A stretch of DNA of 35,153 nt from Gammaproteobacteria bacterium (GCA_028821125.1 JAPPHD010000026.1:1-35153); one strand, 5' to 3'. Numbered from the stretch's first letter, positions 26,097 through 35,153 are shown. Numbers and translations are program-made. Notes: generated by a model not told the origin, from the sequence alone.

Positions 26097-26125
26097 ATTC
26101 TACTGCCCTGCCAAGCGCGGTACAA
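26097..26125 (-). promoter_or_regulatory. Promoter of the infC operon
   Basis: On the minus strand TTGTAC (26125-26120) and TAGAAT (26102-26097) are spaced 17 bp, followed by a GC-rich discriminator (GCCGCGCTCC). This gives a leader of about 55 nt before the ATT start. The -10 and discriminator closely resemble those of the tRNA-Glu promoter, which suggests growth-rate or stringent control. Confidence 0.7.
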
Positions 26126-26208
26126 CCGAACCGAACGGCCCGGCCACCGGACAGAACACGGTCAAATGTATCGCACCGCGAGCCCCGAAGAAATGGGCAT
26201 ATCGCCAT

Positions 26209-26238
26209 TTGCAGTGACAGCTTTTGCCCGATTACCAT
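26209..26238 (+). promoter_or_regulatory. Candidate tRNA-Val promoter
   Basis: TTGCAG (26209-26214) and TACCAT (26233-26238) are 18 bp apart and end 16 bp before the tRNA 5' end. The match is moderate. Confidence 0.35.
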
Positions 26239-26254
26239 TGCAGCGTCGGCTTAC

Positions 26255-26331
26255 AGGCGCGTAGCTCAGTTGGTTAGAGTGCTACCTTGACATGGTAGAA
26301 GTCGGCGGTTCGAGTCCGCCCGCGCCTACCA
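26255..26331 (+). tRNA. tRNA-Val (anticodon GAC)
   Basis: A complete 77-nt tRNA: acceptor AGGCGCG with CGCGCCT and an encoded ACCA end. The anticodon stem CTACC/GGTAG closes the loop TTGACAT with anticodon GAC, and the T arm is GGCGG-TTCGAGT-CCGCC. It lies where thrS often precedes infC, but on the opposite strand to infC. Confidence 0.96.
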
Positions 26332-26366
26332 CCACCGTCCCGCAAGTGCAGCCCGCACCCCTTGAA

Positions 26367-27017
26367 TCACGGCTGCAACCGCCGCGCCTCCCATTGCCCT
26401 TCACCGCCCGGAACATAAAGAAACCGGTCGTGCAACCGGCCGGACCGGCCCTGCCAGAACTCGAATTCGTCCGGGCACAGGCGATACCCGCCCCACTGCG
26501 CCGGCCGCGGCGGCCCGCCGCCGGGAAAGCGCGCGCGCAGGTCCGCCACCGCCCGTTTCAGGGCCGCCCTGTCGCCGACCGGCGCCGACTGCACCGACGC
26601 GGCGGCCGCAAACCGGCTCTCCTCCGGCCGGCTCAGGAAGTACGCCTCGGACGTTTCCGCGGCAAGCTTCTCGACCGACCCCGAAATCCGCACCTGCCGA
26701 TCGAAGTCCCGCCAATAGAAAACGGCCGAAGCCCGGGGGTTCTCCGCCAGCTCGGCACCCTTGCGGCTCCGATCATCGGAATACCAGCAGAAACCACGGC
26801 CATCGAAGTGCTTGAGCAGCACGATACGCACGGAAGGCGCGCCGTCAGGCCCGGCGGTGGCAAGCGCCATGGCGGTCGCATCCTTCGCGCCGCTGTCGGT
26901 AGCCGCCTGCAGCCACCGCGCAAACAATTCAACCGGATCGGCCGCAAGGTCCGAACGCCGCAAAGACCGCACACCGTATTCCCGGCGCCGACTGCGCTGA
27001 TCGTATTCGCCGGTCAC
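26367..27017 (-). CDS. pdxH: Pyridoxamine/pyridoxine 5'-phosphate oxidase
   Basis: This 216-residue FMN enzyme makes pyridoxal 5'-phosphate from PNP or PMP. It shows [40 protein letters not shown] (FMN phosphate binding), [28 protein letters not shown] (SRPxxSxxGA-like) and the C-terminal [22 protein letters not shown]. The start is GTG 27017, overlapping the uvrB stop by 4 nt (GTGA), so the two genes are coupled. It converges on tRNA-Val. Confidence 0.95.
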   Translation of the reverse strand: MTGEYDQRSRRREYGVRSLRRSDLAADPVELFARWLQAATDSGAKDATAMALATAGPDGAPSVRIVLLKHFDGRGFCWYSDDRSRKGAELAENPRASAVFYWRDFDRQVRISGSVEKLAAETSEAYFLSRPEESRFAAAASVQSAPVGDRAALKRAVADLRARFPGGGPPRPAQWGGYRLCPDEFEFWQGRSGRLHDRFLYVPGGEGQWEARRLQP

Positions 27018-29038
27018 GCCAGCAGCCGCTCCTCGCGGATTTCCCGTATGCGGTCGCGAATTTCCGCCGCCTGCTCGAACTCCAGGTTTCGCGCGTGCTC
27101 GAGCATCTGCTTCTCCAGCCTCTCGAGCAGCTTGCCCAGCGCCTTCGGATCTTCCGGCACTTCCACCTTCGCACCGCGACGGTCCCGGGCGCGCCGCGGC
27201 GCCTTGCGCGCCTCGCCCGGGCCGGGCGCGCGGGCGCCCTCCATGACATCGGCAACCTGCTTGCGAATGGTCTGCGGCGTAATGCCGTGGGCCTCGTTGA
27301 AGGCGACCTGCTTGGCGCGGCGCCGGTCGGTCTCATCGATCGCCCGTTGCATGGAACCCGTCATCAGGTCCGCATACAGAATCGCACGGCCGTTGACGTT
27401 GCGCGCCGTGCGGCCGATGGTCTGAATCAGCGACCGCTCAGCGCGCAGAAAGCCTTCCTTGTCGGCATCGAGAATCGCCACCAGGGAAACCTCCGGAATG
27501 TCCAGGCCCTCCCGCAGCAGGTTGATGCCCACCAGCACGTCGAACTCGCCCATGCGCAGGTCGCGGACGATCTCCATGCGCTCCACCGTATCGATGTCGG
27601 AGTGCAGGTAGCGCACCCGAACGCCGTGATCGTCGAGATAGTCCGTCAGGTCTTCGGCCATGCGCTTGGTGAGGGTGGTGACCAGTACGCGCTCGCCCCG
27701 GCCGACCGTCGCGTTGATCTCGCCGAACAGGTCTTCCACCTGGGTCGACGCCGGCCGCACGTCCACGCTCGGGTCCACCAGCCCGGTGGGCCGCACCACC
27801 TGCTCAACTACCTGCCCGGCATACTCTTCTTCATACGGGCCGGGCGTTGCCGAAACGAAGATCATCTGCGGGCTCATCCGTTCCCATTCGTCGAAGCGCA
27901 GCGGCCTGTTGTCCAGCGCCGAAGGCAGCCGGAAGCCGTATTCCACCAGGGTTTCCTTGCGCGACCGGTCGCCGCGGTACATGCCGCCCAACTGCGGCAC
28001 GGTGACGTGAGACTCGTCGATGACCAGGAGCGCGTTCGACGGCAGGTAGTCGAACAGGGTCGGCGGCGGCTGGCCGGGCTCGCGTCCCGACAGGTACCGG
28101 GAATAATTCTCGATACCGGAGCAGTATCCGAGTTCCTTGATCATCTCCAGGTCGAAGCGCGTGCGCTGCTCCAGCCGCTGCGCCTCGACCAGCTTGTTGT
28201 GGGCCTGCAGATGGTCGACGCGGTCGCGCAGTTCGTCCCGGATGTCGTCGAGCACCGCGAGTATGCGTTCACGGGGCGTCACGTAGTGGGTCTTCGGAAA
28301 AACGGTGAAGCGCGGCACCCGGTTGACCACCTCGCCGGTCAGCGGATCGAAGATCGAGAGGTTCTCGATCTCGTCATCGAACAGCTCCACCCGCAGGGCT
28401 TCCTTTTCCGACTCGGCCGGATAGATGTCCACCACATCGCCCCGCACCCGGTAGGTGCCCCGCTGGAACGCCGTGTCGTTGCGCGTGTACTGCAGTTCCG
28501 CCAGCCGGTGGATGATATAGCGCTGGTCGACCCGGTCGCCCCGGTCAAGGTGCAGCACCATCTGCAGGTACGACTGCGGGTCGCCCAGCCCGTAGATGGC
28601 GGAGACCGAGGCGACGATGACCGTGTCCCGGCGCTCGAGCAGCGCCTTGGTCGCCGACAGGCGCATCTGCTCGATGTGCGCGTTGATGGAGGCGTCCTTT
28701 TCTATATAGGTATCCGAAGCCGGCACATAGGCTTCCGGCTGGTAGTAGTCGTAATAGGAAACGAAGTACTCCACCGCGTTGTGGGGGAAGAACTCGCGAA
28801 ACTCCCCGTAGAGCTGGGCGGCCAGCGTCTTGTTCGGCGCCAGTACCAGGGTCGGCCGCTGCACGGCCTGAATGACGTTGGCGACGGCGAAGGTCTTGCC
28901 CGACCCGGTCACGCCGAGCAGGGTCTGATGGCTCAGGCCCGCGCCGAGCCCGTCCACCAGCCCGGCGATGGCCGTCGGCTGGTCGCCGGCGGGGCGATAG
29001 TCGGCAACGACCTCGAATTCCGCTAGCGCCCGCGCCAC
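27014..29038 (-). CDS. uvrB: Excinuclease ABC subunit B
   Basis: This 674-residue nucleotide-excision-repair helicase-like subunit loads onto damage with UvrA and recruits UvrC. It shows Walker [12 protein letters not shown], the beta-hairpin region [12 protein letters not shown], Walker [34 protein letters not shown] and a C-terminal UVR domain ([20 protein letters not shown]). The start is GTG 29038, because AAGGGAAGG lies 7 nt upstream and the length then matches the family. An ATG 19 codons further up (29095) lacks such a site. Frames opposite korA remain open for another 660 codons but are not part of the protein. No LexA box was recognised. Confidence 0.95.
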   Translation of the reverse strand: MARALAEFEVVADYRPAGDQPTAIAGLVDGLGAGLSHQTLLGVTGSGKTFAVANVIQAVQRPTLVLAPNKTLAAQLYGEFREFFPHNAVEYFVSYYDYYQPEAYVPASDTYIEKDASINAHIEQMRLSATKALLERRDTVIVASVSAIYGLGDPQSYLQMVLHLDRGDRVDQRYIIHRLAELQYTRNDTAFQRGTYRVRGDVVDIYPAESEKEALRVELFDDEIENLSIFDPLTGEVVNRVPRFTVFPKTHYVTPRERILAVLDDIRDELRDRVDHLQAHNKLVEAQRLEQRTRFDLEMIKELGYCSGIENYSRYLSGREPGQPPPTLFDYLPSNALLVIDESHVTVPQLGGMYRGDRSRKETLVEYGFRLPSALDNRPLRFDEWERMSPQMIFVSATPGPYEEEYAGQVVEQVVRPTGLVDPSVDVRPASTQVEDLFGEINATVGRGERVLVTTLTKRMAEDLTDYLDDHGVRVRYLHSDIDTVERMEIVRDLRMGEFDVLVGINLLREGLDIPEVSLVAILDADKEGFLRAERSLIQTIGRTARNVNGRAILYADLMTGSMQRAIDETDRRRAKQVAFNEAHGITPQTIRKQVADVMEGARAPGPGEARKAPRRARDRRGAKVEVPEDPKALGKLLERLEKQMLEHARNLEFEQAAEIRDRIREIREERLLA

Positions 29039-29139
29039 TTTCGAGCCTTCCCTTTGAGCACCGGTCCGCAATCCATCGAATGCACTTCGTTCCATGCGGT
29101 AGTGTACAGCTTCGAACCTGAGCGCCGGGGCGCGGTTTC

Positions 29140-29145
29140 GGCTAA
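29140..29145 (+). promoter_or_regulatory. Candidate -10 element of korAB
   Basis: A TAAAAT hexamer near here is followed by CGCCGCCC and lies about 50 bp before the korA start. No good -35 is visible at 17 bp. The position is approximate to a few bases. Confidence 0.3.
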
Positions 29146-29191
29146 AATCGCCGCCCTTTTTCCGCGGCCTGACCAGGTAAGGGAGGCATTT

Positions 29192-31054
29192 TTGGCGGAC
29201 GAACTCGCCGATTCGATCAGCCACGTGGTGCGCTTCGCCGGCGATTCCGGCGACGGCATTCAGTTGCAGGGCCAGCAATTCACCGTGGCATCGGCGCTGG
29301 CCGGCCACGATGTATCCACCCTGCCGGACTTTCCGGCGGAGATCCGCGCGCCCGCCGGCACCCTCTATGGCGTTTCCGCCTTCCAGATCCAGTTCGGGGG
29401 CGACCGCATCACCACGCCCGGGGATGCGCCGGACGTGCTGATCGCCTTCAATCCGGCCGCGCTCGCCGTGAACCTGCCGAATCTCGTGGCGGGGGCACTG
29501 GTTATCGTGGACGAAGGCGCCTTCACCGCCCAACGCCTCAAGCGCGCCGGCCTCGCCGCCAACCCGCTGGAAGACGGCACGCTCGAGCCCTATCACGTGT
29601 GCCGCGTCGACATCTCGCGCCTGAACATGGAGGCCGTGAAGCCGTTCGGCCTGGGCGCCAAGGACTCGGCCCGCTGCAAGAACTTCTGGGCGCTGGGCCT
29701 CGTGCTCTGGATGTTCGATCAGCCCCGGGACGCATCGGCTCACTGGATCCAGAAGAAGTTCGCCGGCAACCACGCCGTGCGCAACGCCAACCTGGCGGCG
29801 CTGGCGGCGGGCCACGCTTACGGCGAGACGGCGGAGATGAGCCACATCCTGTCCCGGCACCCGATTCCGGAAGCGCCGCTGGAGGCAGTGGAGTACCGAA
29901 CCGTCACCGGCGCCGAAGCCCTTTCCCTCGGAATCGTCGCCGCCGGCGAACTGGCGGATATCGAGATCCTGTTCTGCTCCTATCCGATCACGCCGGCCTC
30001 GGCGCTGCTGCACCATCTGACGGGCCTGGACGAAGCCGGTGTCGCCACCTTTCAGGCGGAGGACGAGATCGCCGCGGTCTGCGCCGCCATCGGCGCCTCC
30101 TACGCGGGGAAACTCGGCGTGAGCTCGAGTTCCGGGCCCGGCGTCGCGCTCAAGACCGAGGCGTTGGGCCTGGCCGTGGCGGCGGAACTGCCCCTGCTGC
30201 TCGTCAACTCCCAGCGGGCCGGCCCGTCCACCGGCATGCCGACAAAAACGGAACAGAGCGACCTGTACCAGGCCGTCTACGGGCGCAACGCCGACACGCC
30301 CCTTCCCGTGCTGGCCCCGCACTCGCCCGCCGACTGCTTCCCCACGGCAATCGAAGCCGTGCGAATCGCCCTGCGTCACATGACCCCGGTGATACTGCTC
30401 ACCGACGGTTACATCGCCAACGCCTCGGAACTCTGGCCCATTCCGGATATCGATGACGTAGAGCCCATCGAGAACACCAAGCCCACCGGCGCCACCGAAG
30501 GCCGCATCTGGAACCGCGACCCGGAAACGCTCGCGCGGCTCTGGGCCACGCCCGGCGATGCCCGCTACCTGCACCGTATCGGCGGCATCGAGAAAGACAT
30601 CGATACCGGACACATTTCCTACGACGCCGCCAACCACCAGGCGATGACGGATTTGCGCAGGAACAAGATCGAAAAGGTCGCGGATTTCCTGCCGGAACAG
30701 ACTATCGACCAGGGGGTGCAGGGCGGCCTGGCCGTGGTGGGCTGGGGCTCCACCTACGGCGCCATCTATCAGGCCGTCAAGGACAGCCTCAAGGACGGGC
30801 TGGCCGTCGCCCATGTGCATCTCCGGTACCTGAACCCGCTGCCGCCCAACCTGGGCAAGCTGCTGGCCGGATTCGACCGGGTGCTGGTCCCCGAACTGAA
30901 CACCGGCCAGCTCGCCACCGTTTTGCGCGACAGGCTGCTGGTCGAAGTGGAGCAACTCAACAAGGTCACCGGGCAACCGCTGACCGTAGCCGAAACAAAG
31001 GCCGCCATTGCCGAACTCGCACGGCCGCGCATCAGGGAGGCAAGCAATGCCTGA
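29192..31054 (+). CDS. korA: 2-oxoacid:acceptor oxidoreductase, fused gamma-alpha subunit
   Basis: This 620-residue subunit of a 2-oxoglutarate (or other 2-oxoacid):ferredoxin oxidoreductase works with KorB in oxidative decarboxylation to an acyl-CoA. The N-terminal gamma domain ([20 protein letters not shown]; to about residue 190) is fused to the alpha pyrimidine-binding domain ([52 protein letters not shown]). The C-terminal region includes [15 protein letters not shown]. The start is TTG 29192, because GGGAGG lies 5 nt upstream, and upstream codons look non-coding. It overlaps korB by 8 nt and is divergent from uvrB. The preferred 2-oxoacid is inferred from family resemblance. Confidence 0.9.
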   Translation: MADELADSISHVVRFAGDSGDGIQLQGQQFTVASALAGHDVSTLPDFPAEIRAPAGTLYGVSAFQIQFGGDRITTPGDAPDVLIAFNPAALAVNLPNLVAGALVIVDEGAFTAQRLKRAGLAANPLEDGTLEPYHVCRVDISRLNMEAVKPFGLGAKDSARCKNFWALGLVLWMFDQPRDASAHWIQKKFAGNHAVRNANLAALAAGHAYGETAEMSHILSRHPIPEAPLEAVEYRTVTGAEALSLGIVAAGELADIEILFCSYPITPASALLHHLTGLDEAGVATFQAEDEIAAVCAAIGASYAGKLGVSSSSGPGVALKTEALGLAVAAELPLLLVNSQRAGPSTGMPTKTEQSDLYQAVYGRNADTPLPVLAPHSPADCFPTAIEAVRIALRHMTPVILLTDGYIANASELWPIPDIDDVEPIENTKPTGATEGRIWNRDPETLARLWATPGDARYLHRIGGIEKDIDTGHISYDAANHQAMTDLRRNKIEKVADFLPEQTIDQGVQGGLAVVGWGSTYGAIYQAVKDSLKDGLAVAHVHLRYLNPLPPNLGKLLAGFDRVLVPELNTGQLATVLRDRLLVEVEQLNKVTGQPLTVAETKAAIAELARPRIREASNA

Positions 31055-32039
31055 CCTCTCCTTCAAGGACTTCGCCACCGACCAGGAAGTGCGCTGGTGC
31101 CCCGGCTGCGGCGACTATTCCATTCTGAAGGCCGTACAACGGTCTCTGGCCCAGGCTGGCGCAAAACCGGAGAATACCGTGTTCGTCTCCGGCATCGGCT
31201 GCTCGTCACGCCTCACCTACTACATCGAGTCCTACGGGTTTCACACCATCCACGGCCGGGCGCCCGCCATCGCCACCGGCGTGAAGCTCGCCAACCCGGA
31301 ACTCGATGTCTGGGTAGTCACCGGCGACGGCGACGGGTTGTCCATCGGCGGCAATCACCTGCTGCACGCCCTGCGCCGCAACGTCGACCTCAACATCCTG
31401 CTGTTCAACAACGAGATCTACGGGCTGACCAAGGGCCAGTACTCGCCGACCTCGCGTGTCGGCACCACCAGCCCCTCGAGCCCCGGCGGTTCCGTCGACC
31501 GGCCCGTGCAGCCCGGCCCCTTCGCCATCGGCGCCGGCGCCACCTTCGTGGCCCGCGCCGTGGACATCGACCAGAAGCGGCTACCGGGCCTGCTGAACGA
31601 GTCGCGGGCCCACCACGGCGCCGCCTTCGTCGAGATCCTCCAGAACTGCATCGTCTACAACAAGGATGTTTTCGACACCGTCGCCAACCGCAAGACCGCC
31701 GCCGATCACCAGATTCACGCGCAGCACGGTCAACCCCTGCTGTACGGCCAGGACAACCGCAAGGGCCTGCGCCTGAACCCGCGCAACCTGAGCCTGGAAG
31801 GCGTCATGGTGAACGGCAGCGGGGCCGGCGCGGAGGATATCCTGGTCCACGACGAGACCAACGTGGCCCTGGCGCACATGCTGCTCAGCATGGAGCCGCC
31901 ACTACCGACGGCCCTCGGCGTCATTCACCGCCGGGCCGTCGAGAGTTTCGAACGCTCGTTCTGGAACGCGAAATCCCGGGAGCGGCGGCAAAAGGTTGTC
32001 AATCTCCTGCACCGCGGCAATCTGGTCGACCGGAGATAG
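31047..32039 (+). CDS. korB: 2-oxoacid:acceptor oxidoreductase, beta (TPP-binding) subunit
   Basis: This 330-residue subunit carries thiamine diphosphate and an iron-sulfur ligand motif: [33 protein letters not shown], the TPP motif [20 protein letters not shown] with [19 protein letters not shown], and IVYNKDVFD. Length and order fit KorB. The ATG is preceded by GGGAGGC and overlaps the korA TGA. The inverted repeat at 32049-32104 begins 10 bp after the stop and could end the transcript. Confidence 0.93.
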   Translation: MPDLSFKDFATDQEVRWCPGCGDYSILKAVQRSLAQAGAKPENTVFVSGIGCSSRLTYYIESYGFHTIHGRAPAIATGVKLANPELDVWVVTGDGDGLSIGGNHLLHALRRNVDLNILLFNNEIYGLTKGQYSPTSRVGTTSPSSPGGSVDRPVQPGPFAIGAGATFVARAVDIDQKRLPGLLNESRAHHGAAFVEILQNCIVYNKDVFDTVANRKTAADHQIHAQHGQPLLYGQDNRKGLRLNPRNLSLEGVMVNGSGAGAEDILVHDETNVALAHMLLSMEPPLPTALGVIHRRAVESFERSFWNAKSRERRQKVVNLLHRGNLVDRR

Positions 32040-32048
32040 CAGTTATCA

Positions 32049-32104
32049 ACAATTGGGGTCTGAGCAAAAACTATCGCGCCTGTTTTTACACTGACCCCAA
32101 TTGT
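32049..32104. repeat. Inverted repeat with GGGGTC ends (REP/MITE-like)
   Basis: ACAATTGGGGTC (32049-32060) and its exact reverse complement (32093-32104) flank a 32-nt loop. There is no T-run after the second arm, so it is not a typical rho-independent terminator. GGGGTC-ended palindromes resemble non-autonomous or REP elements mobilised by IS200/RAYT-type enzymes; that link is inference. Confidence 0.6.
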
Positions 32105-32419
32105 CGGTTATCCATCACCATGACCATGATGTATGCCACCGAGAGCCTGATGTGGGCGTTAGGGCACACTTAGGGGCGCTCTGTCGCGAATCGCACGGTG
32201 ATTGCCCCCCTAAACCCGATTTCGTGCGCGTGAAAGCACCTCACGGCCTCGATCCGGCCGATTTCCGGCAGGTCGACGAGCGGCCCGCCGCCCCTGTCAC
32301 CCGGCAGCAGCGCCCCGCCAGGTACCCGTCAAGGACACCTTCGTTGTCCGCCAGCCGCTCCTGTTCAAGCAGGACACCATCTGCATCCGCGCGGTGTTCT
32401 TACTCGCCGCCGGGCCAGG

Positions 32420-32447
32420 CATAGCCAGATGTCCCCATCTGGCTATG
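32420..32447. repeat. Perfect hairpin, 12-bp stem, 4-nt loop
   Basis: CATAGCCAGATG and CATCTGGCTATG flank TCCC. The stem is perfect and no T-tract follows on either strand. It could be a REP-like or protein-binding palindrome, or an RNA stem. The role is unknown. Confidence 0.7.
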
Positions 32448-32554
32448 ATGAACCTCATCGCCGCTGCCGGCTGGCGGGACCGGCCAGGGTCACGCCATAC
32501 AGCTCCTCCAGCAGGTGCACCGTCAGCGCCTCCACGATCTATCGCTGGAATTCG

Positions 32555-33145
32555 TCATCCGGCCGTTCGTTGACTCAGTGCTGTTGCCAATCCGGTGTCG
32601 TAGGCAATGTCTTCGGCCAGGGATGTCAGAGCCCCGTTCATTGCGATTCGCCAGGGCTTGGCGCTGACCGCATGGAAGCTTCTGTGATTGTAAGATCCGG
32701 AATATGCGTTACGATACAGTTCGTCGTGCTGGATCGAAAACACCAGTTCGCATTCAATTCGTGCGATAAACTCGGTATCGTAGTAGTTCCAATCCTGCTC
32801 TATCCAGAAGGCGCTGATTGCGCCAGTAACCTGTATTCCGGAATCAGCAAGCTTGTGGCCGTTGTTTGCGAGCATTGTTTCGACCGCTCTCTGGACAACG
32901 ATTTCTACGGGTTCGTCTGACAGTATGTCGGCGGTTTCCTGCCCGAACCCGTTTCGCCTGAAGCCTATTCGCGTTCTGTCTTCCCGCGCATCTATGATTT
33001 TGACTGCGGTGAAATCCCTGCTCGCCACGTCTGAGAGATAACCGGTGAGTGTCTCGTCCTGCGGAATCGTCATCGGAATGTGAACATCGTTGAACACGCA
33101 CCCGTGTGCCAGGACAAGGACCGGGACCAATAGATGTTTTCTCAT
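32555..33145 (-). CDS. YajG-like lipoprotein or exported protein
   Basis: This 196-residue protein has an N-terminal export signal (MRKHLLVPVLVLAHGC). The Cys after LAHG suggests a lipoprotein, although the lipobox is atypical. The mature part resembles YajG-type lipoproteins in layout: an early RTRIGFRRNG strand, an amphipathic helix (VEIVVQRAVETMLANNGHKL), SGIQVTGAISAFWIEQDWNY, then SYNHRSFHAV and a final helix with AEDIAYDTGLATAL. The start ATG lies 1 bp after the stop of the next gene upstream, so the two are surely co-transcribed. Function unknown. Confidence 0.75.
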   Translation of the reverse strand: MRKHLLVPVLVLAHGCVFNDVHIPMTIPQDETLTGYLSDVASRDFTAVKIIDAREDRTRIGFRRNGFGQETADILSDEPVEIVVQRAVETMLANNGHKLADSGIQVTGAISAFWIEQDWNYYDTEFIARIECELVFSIQHDELYRNAYSGSYNHRSFHAVSAKPWRIAMNGALTSLAEDIAYDTGLATALSQRTAG

Positions 33146-33146
33146 A

Positions 33147-33782
33147 TCAATTGCCACCTGCGAAAATAATCTTGTTTGCCAGTGTCTGGCCAGCCCGCAT
33201 CTGCACCTGTTGAAACTCGTCGGCCGCGAGAGCCGGCGACTGTTCAAACTCCGACCAGGCGGCTAGCACATTCCCCGCTACAAAGAGCCGCTGTGCCCTC
33301 GGCGATTGCCTGGTACCAGCTTGGCGCAACCGGTAGGTCGCATCAAAGAACGCGGACATTTCCTTAGTTGATCTGTTGAGGACCCTGAAGCCACAGGCGA
33401 CAATTTTCACCTTGAGAACCGGTAGTTGTCGGTTCGGTTCGATTGCAACGAAGAAGTTCTTTTCTTCGAGGCGATTGCGCAATGCCCGTTCGAATCCGCT
33501 TCTGCAGACTGTCGCCTCAGCGCCTGGCGCAACCAGTGCTTCACGCTCGGTGTCACGAGCATGCCTGGAGTCCATCATGAGCGTGATCCCCACCCAGCCG
33601 AAAAGGACGCTCGCGTCGACCCCCTTTGAACGAGACAAAATGACTTCGAATTCACCGTCCCTTACGATACTCAGATAAAGGTTCGTTACAGGCGCCGCTG
33701 CATTTGCTACGTCTGCTGTGAGAAGCACCCACAGCGAAAGTGGTACCAGCGCCACTCGAGTTACTGTGCTTGACCGGTGCAC
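33147..33782 (-). CDS. Exported protein of unknown function
   Basis: This 211-residue protein has a signal peptide (VALVPLSLWVLLTADVANA) with likely cleavage before AAPV. The mature domain alternates strands and helices: NLYLSIVRDGEFEVIL, a Cys-containing helix (CRSGFERALRNRLEEKNFFV), LPVLKVKIVACGFRVLNRST, and a helical end (EFQQVQMRAGQTLANKI). Its secondary-structure order is similar to the YajG-like neighbour, so the two may be distant paralogues. The start is GTG 33782, with AGGGG 6 nt upstream; the frame is open further up but lacks protein-like sequence. I do not recognise the family. Confidence 0.7.
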   Translation of the reverse strand: MHRSSTVTRVALVPLSLWVLLTADVANAAAPVTNLYLSIVRDGEFEVILSRSKGVDASVLFGWVGITLMMDSRHARDTEREALVAPGAEATVCRSGFERALRNRLEEKNFFVAIEPNRQLPVLKVKIVACGFRVLNRSTKEMSAFFDATYRLRQAGTRQSPRAQRLFVAGNVLAAWSEFEQSPALAADEFQQVQMRAGQTLANKIIFAGGN

Positions 33783-33969
33783 GATATTCCCCTGAATGGC
33801 CTGCGATTTCCGGCGGCTGCCCAGCATTCGACGCCTGTGGTGATTTTTCCCCAGGACGCGGTCCAACCATCGAATGAGGCAGGTCTGGACCTCGCTTACG
33901 GCACGACAGCCTCGCCCCGGAAGGATTTTCCCATCGTCAACGCTGCCTTTTTCTACAAGGCGTATCACC

Positions 33970-34761
33970 TCAGTCGCCAGTGTCGAGTTCCTCCAACGGA
34001 GAGCGCGCGTTGGGTGCCATGTACGGGAGTAGCTCCCGCGGCGGCCGCGGTCCAGGCACAACAGGAATGGACCCAGAGATTGTTTCTGCCAATTCATTGA
34101 GTTCCGCGATGCGATCTGCATCGTCCGTACCGGCTACAATCCTGTTGTTGTTGCGTGCAAGCAGATTTTGGCGCTCTCGGTGTACCTTGTAGTAGCTTTC
34201 GTCTTGGAGCAAATTCCTGTACCTCTCCAGCTTGGCCAAGCGAACCTCCATGTTGTGGTCCGCCATCGATTGGTATAAGTCGCCATCCACCGGACGCTGG
34301 AAGCGCCAACCGGGCGAGTAGCGTTGCGAGAAGTCGGGTCGCCATGTTCCGAGACGTTCGAACATCGCGGTTGCTCGAACGGTATCGCGAACAAGTTCAT
34401 CCGGGCCGGACCCGCCGTACTTGTAGTACAGCGCAGCATAAAGCTCGCCGACAATACTCAGCTCGGACTCGGAAACCGGTTCGAGAAGCAACATGTCCGT
34501 CAAGGCGCGAACCTGTCCGGTCAGCATGAGAAAAACAGCGTCGTCTGCTGCCTCTTCACGAGCACACGCCTCTGCGGCCTCGAAAAGCTCCCCGCCATTG
34601 AGGTATGCGGAATGTTCGATGGCTCGCCGACAGGATTCGCCGGCGTCAGCCCCTGGCTGAGGACTCGGTTGATTCAGCCCAACTTCCTCACCGGCAAAGC
34701 TCACCGAACCTACATCCATGCCGAGCAGCAATACAGCCGTTAACATGGCCGCAGCCTTCAT
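33970..34761 (-). CDS. Exported protein of unknown function, first gene of the cluster
   Basis: This 263-residue protein has a signal peptide (MKAAAMLTAVLLLGMDVGSV). The mature part is largely helical with two Cys near the start (GESCRRAIEH and AEACAREEAA). It contains Sel1/TPR-like helical spacing (YLNGGELFEAAEACAREEAA, VGELYAALYYKYGG), a Trp/Tyr/Arg-rich middle (TWRPDFSQRYSPGWRFQRPV), a coiled-coil-like stretch (EVRLAKLERYRNLLQDESYY) and a Pro-rich C-terminus (VVPGPRPPRELLPYM). It lies 187 bp upstream of the next exported protein on the same strand. No family recognised. Confidence 0.7.
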   Translation of the reverse strand: MKAAAMLTAVLLLGMDVGSVSFAGEEVGLNQPSPQPGADAGESCRRAIEHSAYLNGGELFEAAEACAREEAADDAVFLMLTGQVRALTDMLLLEPVSESELSIVGELYAALYYKYGGSGPDELVRDTVRATAMFERLGTWRPDFSQRYSPGWRFQRPVDGDLYQSMADHNMEVRLAKLERYRNLLQDESYYKVHRERQNLLARNNNRIVAGTDDADRIAELNELAETISGSIPVVPGPRPPRELLPYMAPNARSPLEELDTGD

Positions 34762-35106
34762 TGGGCCGTTCCGATCCTCTTGAATGCTTGGAGTGTTACT
34801 TATCCCCACAATTAAGGAAAGGGCAGTTTCACACAACATTGCCGATAATCTGGAAGCGCTACCCTACTCGACTCACTGTCCGCCATTCCCATCCGCGAAA
34901 TCCGGCCGGATTTCCTCCGAGCTGGCACAATGATGGCCAACGCATCATGCGGGCCACGATTATCGACCTAGACACCAACGACGCCGTTTCACCCGTCAAT
35001 ACCATGCAAGAGCGAAGGACCCGCGACGTACGTTGACTCCGTGGTGGCGGTGGCGTTCCCGGCCTATCCCGGGCGATGTAAAATCGCGCCATTCGCGTGT
35101 CGCGCA
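34762..35106. other. Gene-free right end
   Basis: No protein-like frame or RNA gene was recognised between the exported-protein cluster and the terminal repeat. The stretch should contain the cluster's promoter, but I could not choose one reliably. A TAAAATCGCGCC segment near 35078, resembling the korA upstream region, could be the -10 of a gene beyond the window end. Confidence 0.5.
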
Positions 35107-35153
35107 AGTAAGCGTTCGGTCGTCCCGTGACGGAGCGGGATTCTAGCGGATTC
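35107..35153 (-). repeat. Right copy of 47-bp terminal inverted repeat
   Basis: This is a perfect inverted copy of 9-55 and runs to the last base of the window. The two copies diverge immediately on their inner sides. That fits two genomic copies of one repeat family in opposite orientation rather than a circular overlap. Confidence 0.9.

Larger units (their letters stand above)
32040..32554. other. Degenerate intergenic DNA between korB and the exported-protein cluster
   Basis: There is no intact gene in about 500 bp. It contains a 56-bp inverted repeat (32049-32104) and a perfect hairpin (32420-32447). On the minus strand, directly after the YajG-like gene, a short stretch reads IVEALTVHLLEELYGVTLAG to a TGA and looks like the end of a decayed protein that I cannot name. 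The frames are otherwise broken by stops, so this appears to be gene debris. Confidence 0.5.

Noticed and set aside
27095-29026. 643-codon plus-strand frame
   Set aside because: It is an antisense shadow of uvrB with no recognisable domain.
29039-31078. Minus-strand open frame continuous with uvrB across korA
   Set aside because: It would give a 1354-residue UvrB. The extra N-terminal 680 residues are the antisense of korA, and a good ribosome binding site and family length support a start at 29038.

Overview
The window reads as a piece of a high-GC gammaproteobacterial chromosome, probably from an uncultured environmental lineage. The main evidence is the minus-strand block infC-rpmI-rplT-pheS-pheT-ihfA-merR-tRNA-Pro, a gene order characteristic of gammaproteobacteria. 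In support are tRNA promoters with GC-rich discriminators and an infC gene starting with ATT. Nothing suggests a plasmid or phage. A perfect 47-bp inverted repeat lies at the two ends (9-55 and 35107-35153), so the window probably ends in a repeated genomic sequence.

Layout. (1) 184-5987 looks like a small, decayed genomic island in the 3' end of a tRNA-Glu gene. A 22-bp piece of the tRNA 3' end is repeated at both borders, and no integrase remains. It holds a HigB/HigA-like toxin-antitoxin pair, a decayed HTH antitoxin, fragments of several enzyme genes, a large secreted BNR-repeat protein, a fragment of a surface-protein repeat domain, and an IS6-family element with its catalytic core deleted. 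(2) 6152-9609 (minus) encodes an Eis-like acetyltransferase, a DUF481 outer-membrane protein and a DUF815 AAA+ ATPase. (3) 9735-12206 (plus) is a GH3 beta-glucosidase. It converges on a two-gene unit (DUF503 protein and a small membrane protein), followed by a DUF6491-type lipoprotein. (4) 13594-20338 (minus) encodes methylmalonate-semialdehyde dehydrogenase, a secreted trypsin-like protease with a PPC domain and two C-terminal repeats, and a COMT-like O-methyltransferase. The O-methyltransferase is translationally coupled to an NCS2 nucleobase transporter with an extra cytosolic C-terminal domain. (5) 20394-26125 (minus) is the translation and nucleoid block. (6) tRNA-Val (plus) separates it from uvrB-pdxH (minus, 4-nt overlap), which diverges from korA-korB (plus, 8-nt overlap). 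(7) 32040-32554 is degenerate DNA with two strong inverted repeats. (8) 32555-34761 (minus) is a run of three exported proteins: a YajG-like lipoprotein and two unrecognised proteins.

Most of the window is housekeeping or ordinary metabolic sequence. The accessory signals of most interest are the following: the island with its promoter-embedded operator and possibly leaderless toxin mRNA; the same surface repeat domain in the island fragment and in the chromosomal protease; the NCS2 permease with a GHKL-like tail; and the unassigned exported-protein cluster. I did not find a convincing new multi-gene defence or biosynthetic system.
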